Part shown: in pieces, positions 57,421 through 64,000 of the stretch
How positions within the stretch are numbered: position 1 is the stretch's first letter
Layout: each line of letters starts with the position of its first letter
DNA from: Parvibaculum sp040390855
GTDB lineage: Bacteria > Pseudomonadota > Alphaproteobacteria > Parvibaculales > Parvibaculaceae
Length of the DNA: 64,000 nt
NCBI GenBank assembly: GCA_040390855.1
Contig: JAZJXO010000005.1
Span: 1 to 64,000 of the forward strand
Reading direction: 5' to 3'
Notes under the pieces: generated by a model
Seen by the model: only the letters and a program-made list of their open reading frames with translations
The model's database searches: none
What the model was told of the DNA's origin: nothing
Program-made: the position numbers and the translations under genes

Positions 57421-57894
57421 ATGAGCAATAATGAGGAAATAGGCCCAGAGGGCGCCCCGATGGATCTCGCTTTGGCCGAAGCCGAAGCCGCCGCCGCACG
57501 CGGTGAGGTGCCGGTCGGGGCCGTGATTTTGAATCCCAAGGGTGTGGTTCTGGCTGCCGCTGGCAACCGCGTGATGGAGATGAAAGACCCGACGGCCCAC
57601 GCTGAAATGCTGGTGATCCGCGCCGCTGCCGCCAAGCTCGGGTCTGAGCGTCTCACCGGTTGCGATCTCTATGTCACGCTGGAGCCTTGCCCCATGTGCG
57701 CGACCGCGATTTCTTTTGCCCGATTGCGCCGCCTCTATTTCGGGGCGTCCGACGAGAAGGGCGGCGGGGTCGAACACGGGTCCCGTATTTTTGCGCAACC
57801 GACCTGTCATCACGTCCCGGAAATCTATGGCGGGTTGTCGGAGCGGGCGGCAAGCCGGATGCTCAAGGACTTTTTTGCAGCGCGGCGTGGTTGA
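57421..57894 (+). CDS. tadA: tRNA-specific adenosine deaminase
   Basis: Converts A34 to inosine in tRNA-Arg(ACG). 157 residues with zinc ligands His60 and catalytic Glu62 in TAHAEM, and Cys90/Cys93 in LEPCPMCATA. The C-terminal segment GVEHGSRIFAQPTCHHVPEIYGG matches the family. Divergent from rluB with an 81-base gap. Confidence 0.95.
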   Translation: MSNNEEIGPEGAPMDLALAEAEAAAARGEVPVGAVILNPKGVVLAAAGNRVMEMKDPTAHAEMLVIRAAAAKLGSERLTGCDLYVTLEPCPMCATAISFARLRRLYFGASDEKGGGVEHGSRIFAQPTCHHVPEIYGGLSERAASRMLKDFFAARRG

Positions 57895-58079
57895 CGTTCG
57901 CGGCAACCGATTGAAATGACGTGATCATCTTCCGTATTTCCAACGTGATTTGCGTGAGCCATTCCCCTAAAGTGCCGCCCATCGCCATTGAAGGGGAGCA
58001 AGGGCGTTCCACCTGCGGACGACAAGCCCGTCTGTGAAGCGTGCGCGCTCTCCCGTCTCAGAAACAAAAGGGAGCTTTC

Positions 58080-59318
58080 ATGAATTTCGAATTCAATGAC
58101 AAGACGAAAGAACTCCAGGCCCGTCTCGAACGGTTCATGGACAAACACATCTATCCCAATGAAAAAACCTATAACGATCAGATGGACGCCTTCCGCAAGG
58201 CGGGCAACCCCTGGCAGGTGCCGCAGATCCTTGAAGACCTGAAGCCGATCGCCAAGGAAGAAGGTCTGTGGAATCTGTTTCTGCCGGAGTCGGAACGCGG
58301 CGGCGGGCTCACCAACCTCGAATATGCCTCGCTCTGCGAAATCATGGGCCGCGTGGGCTGGTCGTCGGAAGTGTTCAACTGCTCGGCACCCGACACCGGC
58401 AATATGGAAGTGATCGAGCGTTACGGCAATGAACGCCAGAAGCGCGAATATCTCGAACCCCTGCTCGAAGGCAAGATGCGCTCCGCCTTTCTGATGACGG
58501 AACCGGAAGTCGCCTCGTCGGATGCCACCAACATAGCGACGCGCATCGAGCGTGACGGCAATGAATATGTGATCAACGGCCGCAAGTGGTGGTCCTCGGG
58601 CGTCGGCGATCCGCGTTGCAAAATCGCGATCCTCATGGGCAAGACCGATCCGAAGGCTGAAACCTATCGCCAGCAGTCGCAGATCCTCGTGCCGATGGAT
58701 TCAAAGGGCATCAAGATCGTTCGTATGCTGCCCGTCTTCGGTTACGACGATGCCCCGCATGGTCACGCCGAAGTCCTGCTCGAAAACGTCCGCGTTCCGG
58801 CTGAGAACTTGCTGCTCGGCGAAGGTCGTGGCTTTGAAATCTCGCAAGGACGGTTGGGGCCTGGCCGCATTCATCATTGTATGCGCACCATCGGCGTTGC
58901 CGAACGTGCACTGGAAATGATGTGCAAGCGTCTCTTAAGCCGTGTGGCTTTCGGCAAGAAGCTCGCAGACCACTCCGTCTGGGAACAGCGCATCGGCGAA
59001 GCCCGCACCAACATCGAAATGACGCGTCTTCTCACGCTGAAGGCCGCCTATATGATGGACACAGTGGGCAACAAGGTCGCCCGCACCGAGATCGCCATGA
59101 TCAAGGTTGCGGCCCCGAACCTCGCGCTCAAGATCATCGACGATGCCATTCAGGCCCATGGCGGCGGCGGCGTGACCACCGATTTCGGTCTCGCCAAAAT
59201 GTATGCCGGCATCCGCACCCTGCGTCTCGCCGACGGGCCCGATGAAGTGCATAACCGCACCATCGCCCAGCTTGAATTGAGGAAGTATTCGAACAAGGCC
59301 AAAGCCGCTGCTGAATAA
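58080..59318 (+). CDS. Acyl-CoA dehydrogenase
   Basis: FAD-dependent dehydrogenase of 412 residues that oxidises acyl-CoA and passes electrons to ETF. Signatures: AFLMTEPEVASSDATNIATRIE (FAD/substrate), GRKWWSSGVGDPRC, and the C-terminal YAGIRTLRLADGPDEVHNRTIA. The conserved ARTNIEMTRLLTLKAAYMMD helix and HGGGGVTTDF fit the ACAD10/11-like long-chain subgroup, which pairs with the phosphotransferase-type proteins found at 32495 and 62215. AAGGGAGC precedes ATG 58080. Confidence 0.94.
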   Translation: MNFEFNDKTKELQARLERFMDKHIYPNEKTYNDQMDAFRKAGNPWQVPQILEDLKPIAKEEGLWNLFLPESERGGGLTNLEYASLCEIMGRVGWSSEVFNCSAPDTGNMEVIERYGNERQKREYLEPLLEGKMRSAFLMTEPEVASSDATNIATRIERDGNEYVINGRKWWSSGVGDPRCKIAILMGKTDPKAETYRQQSQILVPMDSKGIKIVRMLPVFGYDDAPHGHAEVLLENVRVPAENLLLGEGRGFEISQGRLGPGRIHHCMRTIGVAERALEMMCKRLLSRVAFGKKLADHSVWEQRIGEARTNIEMTRLLTLKAAYMMDTVGNKVARTEIAMIKVAAPNLALKIIDDAIQAHGGGGVTTDFGLAKMYAGIRTLRLADGPDEVHNRTIAQLELRKYSNKAKAAAE

Positions 59319-59339
59319 GTGGCCTAAAAAATAGCAGAT

Positions 59340-59374
59340 ACGGCCGGTCCCCTCTTGTGGACCGGCCGTTTTCA
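59340..59374 (+). terminator. Rho-independent terminator
   Basis: ACGGCCGGTCC and GGACCGGCCGT form an 11-bp stem around CCTCTTGT, followed by TTTTC. It closes the acyl-CoA dehydrogenase gene and resembles the groEL terminator stem. Confidence 0.9.
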
Positions 59375-59451
59375 TACCTACTTTAATGTCAGAGAAATGT
59401 AAGCCAGAACGGGCGCGTCAAAGCCCGGCAGTTGCAATCGGGAAAACGCCC

Positions 59452-60108
59452 ATGGGCCTGAAACTCTTTAATGCAAAACTCTCGCCCTATTCGGCCCGTG
59501 TGCGTATCGCGCTTTTTGCCAAGGGACTTGAGGCCGAAATCGTTGATGCGTTTTCAACCCCCGAACTAGAGGCAGAGCTGGAGCGGGCCAATCCGATGGT
59601 CAAGGTGCCGACGCTTGTGCATGACGGGCTCGCCATTCCTGAAAGTGAAGTCATCTGCGAATATCTGGAAGACATGGGGCTGGGACATCCCCTTCGCCCG
59701 ACCGGGGCAAAAGCCTGCGCCCGTATGCGGCTCTTTTCGCGCATCGGCGATCTCTATCTGATGGGCTCGATGGAGCGTCTCTTCAGCCAGATCAATCCCA
59801 AGGGCCGCGATCATGCACTTGTCGAGCGCGAACTCGCCGAGCTTTCGAAAGCGATCAAATGGCTTGAGGAATTTCTCGACGGTTCACCCTACGCTGTCGG
59901 TGACAGCCTCACCTTCGCCGATTGCACGCTTGCCCCCATGCTTTATTTTTACAGCGAGATCAGCCCGATGTTCGGTTCCGCTGATCCTTACAAAAACTTG
60001 CCGAAACTCGGCGCTTATTACCGGACACTCAGACAGAACCCGCATGTCGCCCGCGTCATCAGCGAAGTGGACGAGGCACTGGCCAAACTTATGGGCGCCA
60101 AGAAATAA
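59452..60108 (+). CDS. Glutathione S-transferase family protein
   Basis: A 218-residue GST: thioredoxin-like N domain (LFNAKLSPYSARVRIALFAKGLEAEIVDAF, VPTLVHDGLAIPESEVICEYLED) and an all-helical C domain (SPYAVGDSLTFADCTLAPMLYFY). Ser/Tyr at the start of helix 1 (SPYSARV) is the likely catalytic residue. The start MGLKLFN is preferred over a 22-codon extension. The stop abuts the stop of the convergent kinase. Substrate unknown. Confidence 0.9.
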   Translation: MGLKLFNAKLSPYSARVRIALFAKGLEAEIVDAFSTPELEAELERANPMVKVPTLVHDGLAIPESEVICEYLEDMGLGHPLRPTGAKACARMRLFSRIGDLYLMGSMERLFSQINPKGRDHALVERELAELSKAIKWLEEFLDGSPYAVGDSLTFADCTLAPMLYFYSEISPMFGSADPYKNLPKLGAYYRTLRQNPHVARVISEVDEALAKLMGAKK

Positions 60109-62073
60109 CTATTGCGCTGCCTGTGTTGCGCGGGCATCCACCGGAATATCGACGCTGACGCTCGTGCCCTTGTCGACCTCGCTTTCAATCAAAATCCGAC
60201 CGCCATGCAATTCAGCCAGTGAGCGCACCAGCGCGAGACCGAGGCCCGTGCCCTGCTTGCTGAGTTCGGCATTGGTTGAGACCTGTTCGAACGCATGGGC
60301 AAGCCGCGGTATATGCTCCTTGGCAATGCCGTGTCCTGTATCGCTCACAATGAAGCGAATGCCGCCTGCGATGGGAGCAACCGTCACGGTGACATGACCG
60401 CCGGTCGGCGTGAACTTCACAGCGTTCGACAAAAGGTTCAGCAAAATCTGCGTCAGGGCGCGACTGTCGGCATAGACCGGCATCGCTTTTGCTTCCGCGC
60501 TGATCTCCACATGAAGACGAAGGCCCGTGGCATCCGCGCGACCGGCGACCAGCTTCGTCGCCTGCATCACCACGTCGGTCACATCGACGATCTCGCGGTG
60601 CAGATCATATTTGCCGGCCTCGATCTTCGACATATCGAGAATGTCGCTGATGAGATCGAGCAGCAGCCCGCCCGACTGATTGATGAGCTGGGCATATTCG
60701 ACATAGCGCGGATTGCCGAGCTTGCCGAACATTTCCATCTTCAGTATATCCGAAAAGCCGATGATCGCGTTGAGCGGTGTGCGCAACTCATGGCTCATAT
60801 TGGCAAGAAAACGCGACTTGGTGCGGTTGGCCGTTTCGGCGCGCTCGCGCGCTTCCAGCAGTTGAAGCTCGTGTTTTTTGCGCTCCGACATATCGCGAGT
60901 CATCGAAATGATTTCTCTGAGCGTGCCGTCTTCCTCGCGCACGGCCCGCATCGTCGTTTCAAGCCACATATAATGTCCGTCTTTGTGCTTGAAGCGATAG
61001 TCCGTGCGCAGCATCATCTCCTGGCGCATGAAGGCTTCAAAACCTTTGCGCAGGCGCTTCATATCATCGGGGTGTGCGAAGTCGGCAATTTTTGCCAGGT
61101 GATCGACCTGGTCCGTCGGATAGCCGAGCACGGTCTCGACCGAAGGCGAGACATAGAGAATGCGCGCATCCGGCGAGATGTGATGGATAATGTCGCTCGC
61201 CTCTTCGGCAATGAGGCGGTATTTCGCTTCGGAACATTCAAGCGCTTCACGCGCCATCACTGACTGCGTCACGTCTTCGGCAAGTCCGACCAACGCACCG
61301 ATTTCGCCGCGTGCGTCCGGTTCGGCATAGGCATAAGTCTTGATGTGGCGATAGTTGCCGTCTCCGCCGAGAAAACGCGATGTGCAGAGCAATGTCTCGC
61401 GCGTCTCGAAAGCATCGAGAAACTGCGAGAGCAGCGCGTTGCGGTCATCGGGATGCACGAGATATAAATACCAGTCACCGCCATTTGGCATGGTGGCGAT
61501 GTCGCGGCCGAGAATTTTCGCAACCCCTTCCGACCATGTGGGAGATGGTGCGCCTTTGGCCCAGCGCCAGTGACCAAAACCGGCAAGACGCTCGGCCTCA
61601 TGCAACCGATGCTCAAGCTGGCTCGCTTCCGTGACGTCGCGCGAAATGCACAGGATCGCACCGACATTTTCATCGTCGAGCAGGTTCTTGGCGCGTGTTT
61701 CCATCCAGCGCCAGCTGCCATCTGCATGGGGCACGCGGTAGCGCTCTATCGACATCCAGCCGCTTGTTGCCGCACACTCGGCAAAATGCGCTGCCACGCG
61801 CTCGCGGTCGTCAACATGAACACCGATGACAACCGGTTCGCCGACAACATCCTGCGGCTCATAGCCCAACACTTCCATAATAGCGGGGCTTTGATAGGTG
61901 ATGATGCAATCGCGATCGACGAGCGAAATAATGTCGCCGACCTTCTCGATCAATGCGCGATAAAAACGTGCGGCATCAGGAACAGACGGTCCGTCACAGG
62001 CGCGTTCCCGCTTCCTGTTTGCCTCAGGCTTCGCTTTCTTGCGACGTGCCATCGAACCACCCACTATCGGCAT
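60109..62073 (-). CDS. Sensor histidine kinase with three PAS domains
   Basis: A soluble hybrid-free kinase of 654 residues. Three consecutive PAS/PAC modules (about 38-150, 160-280 and 285-405) carry typical ends such as RYRVPHADGSWRWMETRAKN and YRFKHKDGHYMWLETTMRAV. The phosphoacceptor is His near 428 in NMSHELRTPLNAIIGFSDIL; the ATPase has intact N (LLSNAVKFTP near 544), DTGHGI and GTGLGLALVRSL near 611. There is no transmembrane segment, so it senses a cytoplasmic cue, and no response regulator gene lies next to it. ATG 62073 has GGAGAG nine bases upstream. Confidence 0.93.
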   Translation of the reverse strand: MPIVGGSMARRKKAKPEANRKRERACDGPSVPDAARFYRALIEKVGDIISLVDRDCIITYQSPAIMEVLGYEPQDVVGEPVVIGVHVDDRERVAAHFAECAATSGWMSIERYRVPHADGSWRWMETRAKNLLDDENVGAILCISRDVTEASQLEHRLHEAERLAGFGHWRWAKGAPSPTWSEGVAKILGRDIATMPNGGDWYLYLVHPDDRNALLSQFLDAFETRETLLCTSRFLGGDGNYRHIKTYAYAEPDARGEIGALVGLAEDVTQSVMAREALECSEAKYRLIAEEASDIIHHISPDARILYVSPSVETVLGYPTDQVDHLAKIADFAHPDDMKRLRKGFEAFMRQEMMLRTDYRFKHKDGHYMWLETTMRAVREEDGTLREIISMTRDMSERKKHELQLLEARERAETANRTKSRFLANMSHELRTPLNAIIGFSDILKMEMFGKLGNPRYVEYAQLINQSGGLLLDLISDILDMSKIEAGKYDLHREIVDVTDVVMQATKLVAGRADATGLRLHVEISAEAKAMPVYADSRALTQILLNLLSNAVKFTPTGGHVTVTVAPIAGGIRFIVSDTGHGIAKEHIPRLAHAFEQVSTNAELSKQGTGLGLALVRSLAELHGGRILIESEVDKGTSVSVDIPVDARATQAAQ

Positions 62074-62214
62074 TGCCGACTGCTCTCCAAACCACATTCA
62101 CGTCCTGTGATGGGTCCGAGCAAACCAAGGGTAGCGCGGAGTTATTTAACATATATTGAAACAAATTGGTATTTACCAAATCTTCAGTATAAAGCGCGAA
62201 ATAAAGGTCTCGAT

Positions 62215-63288
62215 TCAGTCCATTTGCAAAAGATCCCGCGCGGCATCGGCGAGCTTTGCGCAGGCATCGACGAGCGTTTTTGCGCGCTCCGAGCTTGCGT
62301 TGCCGTCGAGCCCGCGCTTGTAGACGCCCTGACTGATCGACGCCAGACGGAACATCGAGAAGGCAAGATAGAAGTTCCAGTTGTCGATCCCGTCGCGACC
62401 GGCAAAGCGGCAATAGTCGGCGACAAAATCCTTGTCCGTCGGAATGCCGGGCGTAAGGCTGCGGTCGATCTTTGTTGCGCTCGATGCGACACCCAGAAAG
62501 TCATACATGCAATTATAGGCAACATCGGCCAGCGGATGACCGATCGTGCAAAGTTCCCAGTCGAGTACGGCGATCATTTTCGGTTCGGTGGGATGGAACA
62601 TCACATTGCCGAGACGATAGTCGCCATGCGCGATGCTGACGGACTGCTCGTTGGGAATATGCGCCGGCAGATATTCGATCAGCGCTTCCATCGACGACAC
62701 ATCGGTCGTCTGCGCGCCGCGATATTGTTTGATCCAGCGCCCGATCTGGCGCTCGAAATAATTGCCGGGCTTGCCGAAATCACCAAGACCGACCGCCTGA
62801 TAATCGACCTTATGCAGCTTGGCGAGATTCTCGGCCATATTGCTGTAAACAACCTTGCGATTCTTGGCCGTTTCGTTCGGCAGCGAACTGTCGTTGAACA
62901 CGCGGCCTTCAAGATATTCCATGATATAGAAAGACGTGCCGATCACGCTGTCATCTTCGCACAGCGCATACATATGCGGCACCGGCACATCGGTATTTTC
63001 GAGCACCTTCATCACGCGATATTCGCGGTCGATCTGGTGCGCGCTGGCAAGCAGCACACCGGGCGGCTTCTTGCGCATGACATAGCGTTTGGTGCCGGAT
63101 GATTTGTTTTCTGTGAGCAGGAATGTCGGGTTCGACTGACCGCCGGAAAACTGCAACACGTCGAGCGTGCCGGTGAAACCGTGCACGGCGTCGCGCGCGT
63201 AAGCCTCAAGCCTCTTCACATCAAATCGATGCGCATCGCGCACTTCGCTCATTTCGACCGACGTGGCGGCGGATGTAGCTTCGGACAT
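62215..63288 (-). CDS. Phosphotransferase family protein (ACAD10/11 N-domain type)
   Basis: Paralogue of the protein at 32495-33598, 357 residues. It shares the blocks RKKPPG-LLASAH-IDREY, LCEDDSVIGTSFYIMEYLEGRVF, GDFGKPGNYFERQIGRWIKQY, IAHGDYRLGNVMFHP (catalytic Asp/Asn) and IAVLDWELCTIGHPLADVAYN. GGGGAG six bases before the ATG fixes the start at 63288. It is 2.9 kb from the acyl-CoA dehydrogenase, consistent with a role in fatty acid catabolism. Confidence 0.88.
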   Translation of the reverse strand: MSEATSAATSVEMSEVRDAHRFDVKRLEAYARDAVHGFTGTLDVLQFSGGQSNPTFLLTENKSSGTKRYVMRKKPPGVLLASAHQIDREYRVMKVLENTDVPVPHMYALCEDDSVIGTSFYIMEYLEGRVFNDSSLPNETAKNRKVVYSNMAENLAKLHKVDYQAVGLGDFGKPGNYFERQIGRWIKQYRGAQTTDVSSMEALIEYLPAHIPNEQSVSIAHGDYRLGNVMFHPTEPKMIAVLDWELCTIGHPLADVAYNCMYDFLGVASSATKIDRSLTPGIPTDKDFVADYCRFAGRDGIDNWNFYLAFSMFRLASISQGVYKRGLDGNASSERAKTLVDACAKLADAARDLLQMD

Positions 63289-63401
63289 CGTGATCTCCCC
63301 AGCAGGCAAATTCTTGTTGGGGAAAGGTCTAGCATGAGGTGACACACAAAAAACAGTGGTCGTGTCGCCGGGACCTTTTGCGGCGATCCCGCCCCGGAAA
63401 A

Positions 63402-64000
63402 TCAGGCAGCCGCGTCATCCGTCGGCTTGAACCCTTCGCTCATCGCACCTGATACGCGCTGTTTGCGGCTGTTGTGAACGATGGTGCCGCGCTTGTCCTC
63501 GTCATCGGGCTTCGATGTCGCCATCGCGATCACTTCGCCGAAACCGTCTTTTGTTTCGATGCGCGATCCAAAGCCATTGGCGATGAGGAAGGCGCGCGCT
63601 TTCGGCAGGTTGTAGCAGGGGATCCACATCATCAGATGATGCTCGACGTGATAGTTGACCCAATAGGGAGCGAGCACCATGCGGGCGAGCCAGTTGGCTT
63701 TCGTCGTGCGCGCATTGCGGAAGTCATCATCATTGTCCGGCACCATCGCGTGTTCCGCGATATTGCGCACGCGTGTGATCGTCTGCTGCCATGTGAGGAG
63801 GGGCAGCAGCCACAGTGCGAAATAGAGATACCAGTGACCCGATGCGGCAAGGATCGCGAAAATCGCCATCTGTGCCAGTGTCGCGCGGCCAAGTCTGTTC
63901 CAGTAGTTCTTCAGGCGCTGCTCCAGCGGCCAGTCGGGCTTGCCCAGCGCATTGAGAATTTGCGCCTTGCGCTGCTGATAGCCCGTCTGACCGGTGAGGT
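63402..64000 (-). CDS. Fatty acid desaturase family protein, 5' part outside the window
   Basis: At least 199 residues of a di-iron membrane desaturase; the frame is open to the window edge, so the N terminus is missing. The third histidine box is clear in WVNYHVEHHLMMWIPCYNLPKARAFL. Two hydrophobic segments (MAIFAILAASGHWYLYFALWLLPLL) precede it. The C-terminal tail is polar. It would introduce a double bond in a fatty acyl chain or act on a related lipid; regiospecificity is unknown. Confidence 0.85.
   Translation of the reverse strand, partial: LTGQTGYQQRKAQILNALGKPDWPLEQRLKNYWNRLGRATLAQMAIFAILAASGHWYLYFALWLLPLLTWQQTITRVRNIAEHAMVPDNDDDFRNARTTKANWLARMVLAPYWVNYHVEHHLMMWIPCYNLPKARAFLIANGFGSRIETKDGFGEVIAMATSKPDDEDKRGTIVHNSRKQRVSGAMSEGFKPTDDAAA

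Noticed and set aside
57340..57906. N-terminal extension of rluB opposite tadA
   Set aside because: It is antisense to tadA with zinc and catalytic residues intact; the S4 domain begins soon after the ATG at 57339.
61570..63102. 510-codon plus-strand frame spanning the kinase and phosphotransferase genes
   Set aside because: Antisense to two genes with intact motifs; composition is that of a shadow frame.

Overview
The window is about 64 kb of chromosome from an alphaproteobacterium. No ribosomal or tRNA gene, insertion sequence, phage gene or CRISPR array was seen. The placement rests on marker genes typical of the Rhizobiales/Hyphomicrobiales and Parvibaculum side of the class: hisS-hisZ-hisG, DUF2093, DUF4170, a DUF374 acyltransferase next to waaA and lpxK, a BTLCP cysteine peptidase, a bacterial ETF-beta lysine methyltransferase and a CIRCE-controlled groESL. 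The many fatty-acyl genes (acyl-CoA synthetase, acyl-CoA dehydrogenase, enoyl-CoA hydratase/isomerase, MaoC, two ACAD-associated phosphotransferases, a desaturase) fit a lipid- or hydrocarbon-using lifestyle. Genus is not assigned.

Layout. 0-8.4 kb: LpxR-type lipid A deacylase, then a catabolic group (AMP-dependent acyl-CoA synthetase, MAPEG, two alpha/beta hydrolases, LLM flavin monooxygenase, N-acyl-D-amino-acid-deacylase-like amidohydrolase) with a striking inverted repeat in its divergent promoter. 8.4-13.1 kb: a lysine/alanine-rich histone-H1-like protein, a long structured leader with a tiny upstream ORF before speD-speE, a 53-residue membrane protein and rraA. 13.4-18.1 kb: glyoxylate bypass (aceA, aceB) divergent from an ScfR/RamB-type regulator. 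18.1-22.3 kb: a cyanide-insensitive-type bd oxidase (cydA, cydB, DUF2474 subunit) and a histidine kinase with degenerate ATPase and receiver domains. 22.7-28.1 kb: hisS-hisZ-hisG, a TSUP permease and a DUF4336 protein.

28.2-30.6 kb: groES-groEL with promoter, CIRCE and a 75-bp tandem duplication that copies the end of groEL. 30.8-37.6 kb: a D-threonine-aldolase-like enzyme, GNAT, phosphotransferase, purD, xseA, DUF2093 and an M23 peptidase. 37.6-47.1 kb: a minus-strand envelope cluster (LpxL-like acyltransferase, lpxK, waaA, DUF374, MsbA-like ABC exporter, TspO, DUF4170, CysQ-like phosphatase, PmbA/TldD, MAPEG). 47.2-51.6 kb: terC with a structured leader, BTLCP peptidase, UbiD decarboxylase and a DUF6101-like protein. 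51.6-57.9 kb: a minus-strand run rluB-rsmD-HAD-maoC-ribF-ETF methyltransferase-enoyl-CoA hydratase, with tadA divergent. 58-64 kb: acyl-CoA dehydrogenase, GST, a three-PAS histidine kinase, a second phosphotransferase and a truncated fatty acid desaturase.

The most unusual features are the speD upstream ORF whose stop codon lies in a hairpin loop, the duplicated palindrome-bearing 3' end of groEL, the amidohydrolase leader that can sequester its own Shine-Dalgarno, the degenerate kinase beside the bd oxidase, and several short proteins below usual annotation cut-offs. All functional statements are from reading the sequence; no database search was run.
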